From: Dehalococcoidales bacterium
GTDB lineage: Bacteria > Chloroflexota > Dehalococcoidia > Dehalococcoidales > Fen-1064
DNA: 8,505 bases
Direction: 5' to 3'
NCBI GenBank assembly: GCA_030667735.1
Contig: DAOUVG010000051.1
Span: 1 to 8,505, forward strand
Part shown: positions 1-6,926 of the stretch, in pieces
Layout of the letters: every line of letters starts with the position of its first letter
How positions within the stretch are numbered: position 1 is the stretch's first letter
The notes under the pieces: generated by a model
Databases searched by the model: none
Told to the model about the DNA's origin: nothing
The model's input: the letters and a program-made list of their open reading frames with translations, nothing else
Made by a program: the position numbers and the translations under genes

Positions 1-13
1 CCCTTTTTCAGCA
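1..13. repeat. terminal fragment of a dispersed repeat
   Basis: These 13 bases (ccctttttcagca) are identical to positions 1619-1631, where they form the right-hand end of a hairpin-rich intergenic repeat. The bases that follow form a small imperfect palindrome (cagca, 3-base loop, tgctg). The window therefore probably opens at the end of another copy of that repeat, but only this short edge is visible, and a chance match of a T-rich 13-mer is possible. Confidence 0.4.
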
Positions 14-261
14 CCCTGCTGGAATCATTCCTCATCAGCATGGTGAGGTTCTCTATCGAAAAAGAGGGCATACTATCCCCATCGTTCCCATCGGGCTGCC
101 TGTGTCTCCCCCTGGCCTTTTCACCCATTGAGTTCCTACAAGCCGGCCCCATCTAATGAAGCTAAACAAGAGGCTTTCTGAGGTTATTCCAAGATTAAAA
201 CCTGCTCAAGTTCCCAGTTCGATATGGGAAATGCGGTTTCCATCTTCCGGAATTACACCCT

Positions 262-1110
262 TCACTCCGCGGTAATGCCCAGCAGGCGGCAGGCATTGCC
301 GGACAGCACCATCTCCTTTGCACCCGGGGGTAGCTCCGCAGATTCGATTTCCCGGAGCAACCGCTTCTGGGCAAGCAACGGGAAGTCACTGCCGAAGAGG
401 ACCTTCTCCGTCCCAACCAGTTCGACAACCTGCCGATACACCTGTGGTATATATAGGAAAGGAGAGGCCGCGGTATCGAAATAGACATTGTTCATGGCAG
501 CCTTCACCTCGGGCATCAGGGCATAGAACGGCAGACCGCCCCCCCAGTGGGCACAGACCAGTTTTATTTCCGGGAAACACGTAATCAGCGAATAGAGAAT
601 GTCCGGCGTAGCCCCACCCTTGCCGGGATACAGATGGCCCACCGGTTCGGAGGCATGAACCAGCAGGACGAGGCCGTGCTCCCTGATAATGTCTGCAACA
701 GGTTTGAGCACTTCCGGCTCCGGGTCACGAGGCAACTTGCTTTCCAGTCGTAGTTCCCCGACACCCCGTATTCCCCCCCTGACGCAACGCTCTATTTCGC
801 TGACGGCGACCTCCATTGATTGAAGCGAGGTCCCACAGAACCCTATCAGGCGCTTCGGGTAGCGCGCTATGGACTCAAGGATGTAGTCATTAATTTCCAC
901 GCAGAGTTCCTGCGTGGCCCACCCACCGCTGAGAATCACCGAGACATCGACACCATCCCGGTCCATACTGTGAATCAATTCATCCGCGGTGGCCAGCCTG
1001 GCTTTTGGGGAGGAGTAGAGCTCTGCAAAGCAGGCATCACTCCGGATGTATCTCTGGCGGTTCTCCTCTATCCGGGGCGGGAAGACATGCGTATGGAAAT
1101 CGATAATCAT
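262..1110 (-). CDS. amidohydrolase-2 (COG2159) family metal-dependent hydrolase
   Basis: This 282-residue protein has the layout of the amidohydrolase superfamily (TIM-barrel metal hydrolases), closest to the amidohydrolase-2/ACMSD-like group. The N-terminal metal motif is H6-T-H8 on strand 1 (IIDFHTH). Other likely metal or catalytic residues are E119 (GVGEL), H152 (LLVHAS), H188 (CAHWGGG) and D242 (LFGSDFP), and it ends with the typical GNACRLLGI helix. All expected ligands and a normal family length suggest an intact cytoplasmic enzyme. Family members hydrolyse or decarboxylate small cyclic or carboxylated substrates; the actual substrate cannot be told. The ATG at 1110 is chosen because it places the HxH motif at the usual distance from the N-terminus and because a consensus promoter lies directly upstream. 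There is no Shine-Dalgarno sequence, so translation is probably leaderless. It stands alone, divergent from the transporter operon. Confidence 0.93.
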   Translation of the reverse strand: MIIDFHTHVFPPRIEENRQRYIRSDACFAELYSSPKARLATADELIHSMDRDGVDVSVILSGGWATQELCVEINDYILESIARYPKRLIGFCGTSLQSMEVAVSEIERCVRGGIRGVGELRLESKLPRDPEPEVLKPVADIIREHGLVLLVHASEPVGHLYPGKGGATPDILYSLITCFPEIKLVCAHWGGGLPFYALMPEVKAAMNNVYFDTAASPFLYIPQVYRQVVELVGTEKVLFGSDFPLLAQKRLLREIESAELPPGAKEMVLSGNACRLLGITAE

Positions 1111-1116
1111 TGCCCG

Positions 1117-1145
1117 ATTATAGCAAGAGCCCCTGTCTCATTCAA
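1117..1145 (-). promoter_or_regulatory. sigma-70-type promoter of the amidohydrolase gene
   Basis: Read on the minus strand, there is a perfect -10 TATAAT (plus-strand 1117-1122), a 17-base spacer, and a -35 TTGAAT (1140-1145), which matches TTGACA at four of six bases. Only six bases separate the -10 box from the ATG at 1110, so the expected transcription start falls on or next to the start codon. That implies a leaderless mRNA, consistent with the absence of a ribosome binding site. Confidence 0.72.
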
Positions 1146-1272
1146 CCGGCTGTACTCACCCAGTACATTAGTGACAGATAGGATAATGGCGATTAACCAG
1201 ATAATAAAAAATAAGGGAAACAATTCGAGACTAACCGTGCGTGGTTTGTTTTAACGTTATGTCTGGTATTCA

Positions 1273-1314
1273 ACGGGATAGCGGACCTTTCACATAATGG
1301 TGACTCTATCCCGT
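1273..1314. repeat. inverted repeat with 9-base arms
   Basis: Arms acgggatag (1273-1281) and ctatcccgt (1306-1314) are perfectly complementary around a 24-base loop, which itself contains a 4-base stem (tcac 1290-1293, gtga 1300-1303). No T-run follows on either strand, so it is not a standard terminator. It could be an operator-like site or part of a decayed repeat. Confidence 0.45.
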
Positions 1315-1467
1315 GTGGCCAAACAGCCATGTGCAACTGGGACATAGTGTAGTGTCTTACAAATGCCTTTACAGTCCCTGTCATTCTAGCAAGCCTATGA
1401 AAAACCCTTTCGACCCAACCCCGTGCGAGCGCCTCTCAGAAGAGGGGGCGCCGGACAGAGGGAAACG

Positions 1468-1521
1468 TCAAGGGGGGCACCCCCTTGAAATCCCCCTCAA
1501 GAGGGGTTACACCCCTCTTGA
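1468..1521. repeat. tandem pair of strong hairpins
   Basis: Two perfect stem-loops lie nine bases apart. The first spans 1468-1488, with a 9-bp stem of tcaaggggg against cccccttga and loop gca. The second spans 1497-1521, with an 11-bp stem (left arm 1497-1507, right arm 1511-1521) and a 3-base loop. Their arms share a tcaag-plus-G-tract pattern, so alternative pairing is possible. Neither is followed by a T-run. They are the most structured part of the surrounding repeat. Confidence 0.7.
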
Positions 1522-1608
1522 CACCCCAAAACGGTGTGAAGGACAATTTCCGGCAGGGTTCATTCGCACCTTAAAGGCTGGTGTTTGCCTGGGCAGAAGG
1601 CCGAATCG

Positions 1609-1626
1609 AGGGGGACTCCCCTTTTT
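1609..1626 (+). terminator. terminator-like hairpin upstream of the transporter operon
   Basis: A 5-bp G/C-rich stem (agggg 1609-1613, cccct 1618-1622, loop gact) runs straight into five T residues (1622-1626), the form of a short factor-independent terminator on the plus strand. It sits about 35 bases upstream of the -35 box of the permease promoter, so it could insulate the operon from read-through. No plus-strand gene precedes it here, so it may just be the structured end of the repeat. Confidence 0.4.
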
Positions 1627-1659
1627 CAGCAGTCTTCTAATATTCCCATCATAATCTTG

Positions 1660-1688
1660 TTGCGTCCTACTCTGCCTTTTGTTATACT
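1660..1688 (+). promoter_or_regulatory. sigma-70-type promoter of the ABC transporter operon
   Basis: The -35 candidate is TTGCGT (1660-1665, three of six consensus bases). A 17-base spacer and -10 TATACT (1683-1688, five of six) follow. The permease ATG at 1695 begins six bases after the -10 box, the same spacing as at the divergent hydrolase gene, so the transcript should again start at or near the ATG. No ribosome binding site is visible. Confidence 0.65.
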
Positions 1689-1694
1689 CTGGGC

Positions 1695-4600
1695 ATGTCG
1701 CTTTTCCTCTCCGCATTCCAGCTTGTTCTCAGAAGGAGTCTGGCTAACTGGAAGCTCCTTTCCTGTGTAATCGTCGGAGTAATCGTAGCAGTCGCCCTGG
1801 TCTCCAGCACACCCCTTTATTCCAACACCCTCAGCGACCTCGGGTTGTCACGCTCGCTGCGTGAGAAGCCGATAGAACTTGTCAACGTCCAGGTCTACGC
1901 TCCGAACTATGCTATCGATATTGATGAATACCAGAGGAACTGGGGGAGCATTCGCAGTCAGGTTTCCAGGAACATCGGCTCAGTGGTGCGCCAGGAAGAG
2001 CAGTACATCAAGACCCAGACCTTTTACGCCGGCTGGGCAGACCGCCCCATACCGACCGGTTCCAGCAGACCCAAGGGTCATTTTCAGGTATTCACCAACA
2101 TGGAAAAGCACATCAATCTGGTTGATGGGCGCTATCCTGAACCATTCCCTGCCGGACTTGAGCCGGAGCAATTGCTTGAGCCCGGTCTTGAGATTGAAGC
2201 CATGATAGGAAGCACTGCGGCCGAACTTTTCGATGTATGGGTTGGTGACCGACTTGTCCTGCTCTATGGTTGGGGGGAATACCCGGTCCGGCTGACCGTC
2301 CGGCTCACAGGCATTATCGACCCCATTGACCCCGAAGAGGAGTTCTGGTTCCTTAATAGTGAGCTCTTTGCGGTGCAGGGTGATAGTGACGAGATGGAAG
2401 GACCCACAGCTCCTCTCTTCATCCCGGAACAGACACTGTTCGAAGGTATAGGTCGCCTGGTACCCAACCTTAAAGCAACCTACAACTGGTACTACTACAT
2501 TGACACCGCAAAAGTCACCTCAGCCAACGCATCCGCCATCAAGAGAGGCGTCCAGCGCATGGAGAGCCAGATAATCGCCGATCTGCCCCGTAGCTCGACG
2601 TTTACCCAGTTGGACAGCATCATTACGGTCTACGAGCAGAAGCTGCTCTTCACCCAGATACCCCTGTTCCTGCTCATCTTCCAGATTGTCGGTATAATCC
2701 TTTACTACGTGGTTACCGTGGCCAATATGGTCATTGACCAGCAGACCGGTGAAATCGCACTCCTCAGAAGTCGGGGTGCCAGCACCGGACAAATCATGGG
2801 CATCTATCTTATGGAAGGCTCGATGATAAGCGCCCTGGGAGGGGTCGTGGGGCCGTTTCTTGGTGCCCTTGTCTTTACACTCCTTGGTAAGACGGCACCG
2901 TTTTTGCCTCTGACCGGAGGGGGTTTACTGGAAATCCGGTTCTCCCCTATGGTCTTTATACTCGCTGCCGTTGCGGCTGTTCTCTGTCTGATTGCCATGT
3001 TATTCCCGGCTATGCGGGCAGCACGTATGGGAGTCGTTTCCCAGAGGCAGAATATCGCCCGCCCGCCACGAGCACCTGTCTGGCAGCGTTATTATCTGGA
3101 TATCATGCTGCTGGTGGTTGGTGGTGTTCTATTCTGGGAGCTAAGGGAGCGCGGGACACTGACATCCCAGAACTTCTTTGGTGAGATGGGTATAGACCCC
3201 CTTTTACTGGTCACACCGATACTGTTCATGGTTGCCGCGGCAATAATATTTCTTCGCCTGTTCCCCCTCATTATCGCCCTGGCAGCACGGCTCAGCCGCT
3301 ATACTTCCAATACCGCGGTGGTACTGAGCTTGCGCTACATGGCACGTAACCCGATGCATTACGGCCGGCTCATCCTGTTGCTGATGATGGCAGCCAGTGT
3401 AGGCATGTTTTCGGCAAGCTTTCTGGGCACCCTGGAGCGAAGCTACGACGAACGTGCCATGTACACCACCGGGAGCGACATCCGGCTCAGCGGAATCTAC
3501 GATTACCGGAGTGGTAAGGAAGCCATTATAGAAAACTATACCGAGGTCCCCGGTGTGGAAGAGGTCAGTGTTGGTTTCCGCGGTACCGGCGTTATTGGCA
3601 GCCTGTTCACCCAGGTTGACCTCACTCTCCTGGCAGTCGACCCTGCTACGTTAGCAGAAGTCGTCTGGTTCCGGGAAGACTTTGCCAGTAACTCTCTTAC
3701 CGGACTCATGGATATTCTTGCTGAAGACCAGCCCATCGTGAACGGCATTCCCCTGCCGGATGGTACCGAGAGTATCGGTGTATGGGTATATCCTCTCCAG
3801 ACACACCCCGGTCTGGTGCTGACTGCCAGAATACAAGATGGAAAAGGGCATTATATCGACTACGAGCTTGGTATACCGGGCACTGAAGACTGGCACTACC
3901 TGGAGGCAGACCTCTTTCGTCCTCTCTATGACACGATACCACCTTCCCCTCTGACGCTCCAGTGTATCTTTGCCAGAGTCAAAGTAGTAGATTATCAATC
4001 CCGTCAGTCGCCACGGACAGTCTACCTGGATAATCTTCAGGTCGGGGGTTCGTTCTCCGCAGAGCCGGTGGTAGTCGAGGACTTTGAGGACGTGTCCGGC
4101 TGGGTCACCCTTGCCGACGAGGCGGCAGGAGGTAGTGCTGCCGGAATGCCGGCAACCCAGGACACCATTGTTGCCAGCACAGAGGTGGTGCATGATGGTG
4201 TAACCTCAGGTAAGCTCACCTGGGCGCAAACAAGGAGCTTTGGTTACCGTGGGCTTTATCCCAATCTTGATATCAGGCCTTTATCTATTATTGCCAGCCA
4301 GTCGCTGCTTGACCGTACCGGTATTTCAGTTGGAAGCCTGGTAACATTCCGGCTGCCCGGCCAGTATATACCGGTTATCATAGAAGAAGTTATCGACTAT
4401 TTTCCTACGCTTGACCCTGATGTCAAGGGTTTTGCCCTGGCCAATATCGACCGTTTAACCTCTATAAGAAACCTATCATTGAGCAGCAATATCCGCTTCT
4501 ATCCTAACGAGGTGTGGTTGACAGCGACAAAAGACCTGGAACAGCGGGAGACCGTAATCGAGACGTTGACATCCCCGAAATACCGTGCCAGGGATTTCTA

Positions 4601-5075
4601 TGACCAGGAGGCAATGATAGCCAAGTCAAGGTCGGACCCGCTGGTAGCGGCCGGCTGGGGTGGGATTCTGCTGATTGCTTTCCTTGGAATAATCCTGGTC
4701 AGCGGGCTGGGCTTCGTAGTTTACGCCTACCATTCGGCTCGGGGACGGCAGCTCGAATTTGCTATCCTGCGGACACTGGGTTTCTCCCTGCGCCAGATTA
4801 TCGGGTTAATATGTCTGGAGCAGGTCTTCGTTATCGGCAGCGGTATGGGAATCGGGACACTTCTCGGGTTGCAGCTCAGTTCAGTGATGATGCCTTTCCT
4901 GCAGCTCACCGAAATGGGCCACAAAGTCCTGCCCCCGTTTATACCAGTTACTGACTGGTACACGGTCGGTATTGCCTATATCATTCTGGCGGTGGCATTC
5001 ATAGTCACTATTTCCCTGGTTATCCTGTTCTTCTCCAAGGTAGCCATACACCGCGCATTGAGGATAGGAGAGTAA
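1695..5075 (+). CDS. FtsX/MacB-type ABC transporter permease (1126 aa)
   Basis: This is a large integral membrane permease of the FtsX superfamily. Probable membrane helices lie near residues 21-38, 321-344, 375-398, 418-438, 467-482, 502-530, 557-578, 985-1011, 1037-1060 and 1090-1114. They frame two large extracytoplasmic regions (about 40-320 and 580-984). The two FtsX domains (about 321-440 and 985-1120) each carry the cytoplasmic coupling motif after a helix: EIALLRSRG at 353-361 and EFAILRTLG at 1021-1029. The second external region holds a beta-rich insert (about 690-850) resembling halves of a carbohydrate-binding or galactose-binding jelly-roll, which makes the protein longer than typical LolC/MacB members (400-650 residues). 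The ATG at 1695 is the first in-frame start after a stop at 1638 and follows the promoter directly. Two ATPase genes follow, so this is the membrane part of one transporter; the substrate is unknown. Confidence 0.93.
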   Translation: MSLFLSAFQLVLRRSLANWKLLSCVIVGVIVAVALVSSTPLYSNTLSDLGLSRSLREKPIELVNVQVYAPNYAIDIDEYQRNWGSIRSQVSRNIGSVVRQEEQYIKTQTFYAGWADRPIPTGSSRPKGHFQVFTNMEKHINLVDGRYPEPFPAGLEPEQLLEPGLEIEAMIGSTAAELFDVWVGDRLVLLYGWGEYPVRLTVRLTGIIDPIDPEEEFWFLNSELFAVQGDSDEMEGPTAPLFIPEQTLFEGIGRLVPNLKATYNWYYYIDTAKVTSANASAIKRGVQRMESQIIADLPRSSTFTQLDSIITVYEQKLLFTQIPLFLLIFQIVGIILYYVVTVANMVIDQQTGEIALLRSRGASTGQIMGIYLMEGSMISALGGVVGPFLGALVFTLLGKTAPFLPLTGGGLLEIRFSPMVFILAAVAAVLCLIAMLFPAMRAARMGVVSQRQNIARPPRAPVWQRYYLDIMLLVVGGVLFWELRERGTLTSQNFFGEMGIDPLLLVTPILFMVAAAIIFLRLFPLIIALAARLSRYTSNTAVVLSLRYMARNPMHYGRLILLLMMAASVGMFSASFLGTLERSYDERAMYTTGSDIRLSGIYDYRSGKEAIIENYTEVPGVEEVSVGFRGTGVIGSLFTQVDLTLLAVDPATLAEVVWFREDFASNSLTGLMDILAEDQPIVNGIPLPDGTESIGVWVYPLQTHPGLVLTARIQDGKGHYIDYELGIPGTEDWHYLEADLFRPLYDTIPPSPLTLQCIFARVKVVDYQSRQSPRTVYLDNLQVGGSFSAEPVVVEDFEDVSGWVTLADEAAGGSAAGMPATQDTIVASTEVVHDGVTSGKLTWAQTRSFGYRGLYPNLDIRPLSIIASQSLLDRTGISVGSLVTFRLPGQYIPVIIEEVIDYFPTLDPDVKGFALANIDRLTSIRNLSLSSNIRFYPNEVWLTATKDLEQRETVIETLTSPKYRARDFYDQEAMIAKSRSDPLVAAGWGGILLIAFLGIILVSGLGFVVYAYHSARGRQLEFAILRTLGFSLRQIIGLICLEQVFVIGSGMGIGTLLGLQLSSVMMPFLQLTEMGHKVLPPFIPVTDWYTVGIAYIILAVAFIVTISLVILFFSKVAIHRALRIGE

Positions 5076-5109
5076 CGAAGTTATTACCGGTAAGCCCGGG
5101 ATGTGACAG

Positions 5110-6018
5110 ATGAAAGGTTCTCAGAAAAAATATTACATAGTCTGCGAAGACCTCTTCAAGATATACAAAATAGCCGAGCTTGAGGTCGTTGCTCTCAGGG
5201 GTCTTGACCTCAAAGTGGAGACCGGTGAACTGATGGCCATTGTCGGGGCCAGCGGCAGCGGCAAGTCCACCCTGCTCAATATCCTCGGTGGCCTGGATGT
5301 ACCTTCCGCCGGTGAGGTTGTCGTCGGCAATAGAGACCTTCTCAAGACCTCCAGCCGGGACCTGGTGGATTACCGGCGACAGGATGTGGGTTTTGTCTGG
5401 CAGCAGACGAGCCGGAATGTCATCTCCTACCTCACCGCGTATCAGAACGTGGAACTGCCCCTGATACTGCTGGGGTGGTCCACACGGAAGAGGCGCCAAC
5501 GGGTGGAGGAAATGCTGGAGGCGGTAGGATTGACCAGCCGCAGTAACCACTTTCCGGACCGGCTCTCCGGTGGTGAGCAGCAACGGGTAGCCATTGCTGT
5601 AGCCATGGCGCACAATCCTCCGCTCCTGCTGGCCGATGAACCGACCGGAGAACTGGACAGCCAGACCTCGGAAACGATCCTCGACGTGTTCCGCTCCGTG
5701 AATGATGCCTTTGGTGTAACCGTTGTTATCGTCACCCATGATATCCGTATCATGAGCAAGGTGGACCGCGTAGTCACCATCCGTGATGGGCGGACCAGCC
5801 AGGAAACTGTCCGCAAAACGCAGACCGAGTTCGTCAGACCCGAGGCGCGTATCGAGGAGACCCACGATGAATTCATTGTGGTCGATGGTGCCGGTCGCCT
5901 CCAGATTCCCCGCGACCTCATTGAGAGGATAAAACTGGGAAGGAGAGCCAGGGTGCTCATGGAAGACGACCATCTCGCGGTATGGCCGGTGGATAGTCCG
6001 GAAGGAGAGGAAAAGTGA
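5110..6018 (+). CDS. LolD/MacB-like ABC ATPase with C-terminal AbrB-like domain
   Basis: This cytoplasmic ATPase energises the permease encoded 34 bases upstream. The nucleotide-binding domain (about 8-230) is complete: Walker A GASGSGKST at 46-54, Q-loop glutamine Q98 (GFVWQ), signature LSGGEQQR at 152-159, Walker B LLLADE at 172-177, D-loop around 181-184 and switch histidine H210. LolD-type proteins usually stop near 220-235 residues; this one has about 70 more. Residues 253-294 read like a SpoVT/AbrB swapped-hairpin unit, with hydrophobic strands, VDGAGRLQIPRDL at 258-270, then a basic turn and a second strand ending in VWPV. The ATG at 5110 is the first start after an in-frame stop at 5104-5106. 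Its ribosome binding site is weak (GGGA at 5098-5101). The short gap before it contains a 10-base palindrome, ttaccggtaa (5084-5093). Translation is coupled to the next gene by a 4-base overlap. Confidence 0.94.
   Translation: MKGSQKKYYIVCEDLFKIYKIAELEVVALRGLDLKVETGELMAIVGASGSGKSTLLNILGGLDVPSAGEVVVGNRDLLKTSSRDLVDYRRQDVGFVWQQTSRNVISYLTAYQNVELPLILLGWSTRKRRQRVEEMLEAVGLTSRSNHFPDRLSGGEQQRVAIAVAMAHNPPLLLADEPTGELDSQTSETILDVFRSVNDAFGVTVVIVTHDIRIMSKVDRVVTIRDGRTSQETVRKTQTEFVRPEARIEETHDEFIVVDGAGRLQIPRDLIERIKLGRRARVLMEDDHLAVWPVDSPEGEEK
6004..6010 (+). promoter_or_regulatory. ribosome binding site for the second ATPase
   Basis: The purine-rich ggagagg inside the last codons of the upstream ATPase gene lies a few bases before the GTG at 6015. 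It supports the GTG start and, with the GTGA overlap, suggests translational coupling of the two ATPases. Confidence 0.6.
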
Positions 6019-6698
6019 CGAGGGCACCACTGATTTCAGCACAGGACCTGGAGCGCTCTTTCATCCTCGGCTCGGAGCGGATAGAGGCACTTCACGGGGT
6101 TAATATGACGGCATACTCCGGCGAGATGCTGGTGATAACGGGGCCTTCGGGGTCCGGCAAGACCACCCTGCTCAATCTCCTCGCCGGACTTGACATGCCC
6201 ACTTCCGGCTCCGTCCACCTCGATAACCAGGACCTGGCCACACTCTCGGAAAGGGAACTGGCCCAGCTCCGGCGACAGAAGATTGGATTTGTCTTCCAGT
6301 CCTTTGGGCTTCTTCCCCTGCTCTCTGCCTACGAGAACATCGAGCTGCCCCTGCGGATTGCCGAGTGGAGCCGTAGTGAACGGAACCGGCGCACCGAAGA
6401 AGTCCTCGACCTCATCGGTCTGGGAGACCGGGCGGGGCACCGGCCTTATGAGATGTCCGGTGGAGAACAGCAGCGCATCGCCGTGGCGCGTGCGGTGGTC
6501 CATCGCCCCACCCTGATCCTTGCTGACGAGCCTACCGGAGAGCTGGACTCTGCTACCGGGACAGCAATCTTCACCCTGCTCAAGAACATCTCGGAGCAGG
6601 AGAATGTGGCAATTATCGTTGCCAGTCACGATGTGAACGTGGCCAGTAAGTTTGCCACCCTGACCAGGGACCTCAGGGACGGCACGTTTGTGAATTAA
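6015..6698 (+). CDS. LolD/MacB-like ABC transporter ATPase (227 aa)
   Basis: This is the second ATPase of the operon, of standard length for the LolD/MacB group (3.A.1.125-like). All motifs are present: Walker [10 protein letters not shown] at 43-51, Q95 in GFVFQ, signature MSGGEQQR at 147-154, Walker B LILADE at 167-172, D-loop ELDS at 176-179 and switch H205 (ASHD). It is similar in plan to the preceding ATPase, including the N(I/V)ELPL segment before the helical domain, but it lacks that protein's C-terminal extension, so the two probably arose by duplication and may form a heterodimer under the single permease. The GTG start overlaps the upstream TGA as GTGA and has a good ribosome binding site at 6004-6010. 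It is the last gene of the operon; no clear T-run terminator follows. Confidence 0.94.
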   Translation: MTRAPLISAQDLERSFILGSERIEALHGVNMTAYSGEMLVITGPSGSGKTTLLNLLAGLDMPTSGSVHLDNQDLATLSERELAQLRRQKIGFVFQSFGLLPLLSAYENIELPLRIAEWSRSERNRRTEEVLDLIGLGDRAGHRPYEMSGGEQQRIAVARAVVHRPTLILADEPTGELDSATGTAIFTLLKNISEQENVAIIVASHDVNVASKFATLTRDLRDGTFVN

Positions 6699-6823
6699 GC
6701 CTGGCAACCACCGGTAATACCCTCTCGGCTAAGTCCGTATTTGAGGAGGCGGGTTTTGTGATTGTATTCTCCGACACAATTCCCCGGTACCATGATTATG
6801 CGCAGTCAGCACGTCTAGTATCC

Positions 6824-6926
6824 TGTCTCGGAAATACGTTGCTTCATTCTCTTTCCTCTCCCCCTCTGCAAAGGGATTAAGGGGGAACTAAAATCCCTCT
6901 CAGTCTCCCTTTATGAAAGGGAGAGG
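6824..6926 (+). repeat. 103-bp dispersed direct repeat, copy 1
   Basis: It aligns without gaps to 8354-8456 at a fixed offset of 1530 bases, with five mismatches by eye (98/103 identical). Internal structure: ttcctctccc (6853-6862) is complementary to gggagaggaa (6919-6928), giving the core 10-base terminal inverted repeats. Inside it are a 6-bp stem (tccccc 6859-6864 with ggggga 6881-6886) and a 9-bp hairpin at 6904-6924. It encodes no protein. Size and structure resemble a miniature inverted-repeat or REP-like element; no flanking target duplication is clear. Confidence 0.85.
6904..6924. repeat. 9-bp hairpin within repeat copy 1
   Basis: The arms tctcccttt (6904-6912) and aaagggaga (6916-6924) pair perfectly around loop atg. 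No T-run follows on either strand, so it is better viewed as a repeat-borne or transcript-stabilising hairpin than as a canonical terminator. It is fully conserved in copy 2. Confidence 0.75.

Larger units (their letters stand above)
1437..1640. repeat. hairpin-rich intergenic repeat element
   Basis: This segment of about 200 bases is built from G/C-tract hairpins and ends in a T-rich module. Its right end (1619-1631) recurs at window positions 1-13. Its left end (agaagagggggcgcc, followed by a G-tract/C-tract hairpin) resembles the sequence at 8462-8482, downstream of the M20 gene. Pieces shared between three separate gaps suggest a family of dispersed, mosaic non-coding repeats. Boundaries are approximate. 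Open frames crossing it carry only low-complexity glycine/proline-rich sequence and are not believed. Confidence 0.5.
1111..1694. other. divergent intergenic region with promoters and repeats
   Basis: This 584-base gap holds no credible gene; its open frames are short, overlap hairpins or oppose the flanking genes, and have no recognisable protein features. From left to right it contains the promoter of the hydrolase (1117-1145), an A/T-rich stretch near 1195-1255, a long-armed inverted repeat (1273-1314), a 20-base segment at 1350-1369 matching the start of the 103-bp repeat at about 15 of 20 positions, a G/C hairpin repeat (1437-1640), and the promoter of the transporter operon (1660-1688). 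The two promoters are over 500 bases apart, so shared control is not implied. Confidence 0.7.

Noticed and set aside
1..156. Open plus-strand frame running from the window edge to a TAA at 154-156, with an internal ATG at 40
   Set aside because: It starts inside the T-rich repeat end, is short, has no recognisable protein features, and its first residues (PFFS..LL) repeat those produced by translating the repeat near 1620. It is most likely a chance frame.
820..1254. 144-codon plus-strand open frame opposite the hydrolase gene
   Set aside because: It lies antisense to a well-supported amidohydrolase with all catalytic motifs, and its translation shows no family features.
1437..1530. Possible CRISPR-like array of G/C-rich repeats
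   Set aside because: The hairpins differ in stem length and sequence, there are no regularly spaced identical units or unique spacers, and no Cas genes are nearby.
1313..1654. 113-codon open frame across the hairpin-rich intergenic repeat
   Set aside because: It is composed of repeat and hairpin sequence, is rich in Gly/Pro/Arg, and lacks a ribosome binding site. It is better explained as a structured non-coding repeat.
5020..6042. 340-codon minus-strand open frame opposite the first ATPase
   Set aside because: It is antisense to an ATPase with complete Walker, Q-loop, signature and switch motifs. Long antisense frames are common opposite G/C-rich genes.
6904..6924. Factor-independent terminator for the transporter operon
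   Set aside because: The hairpin is strong, but no T-run follows on either strand and it lies over 200 bases past the stop codon. It is treated as a repeat-borne hairpin instead.
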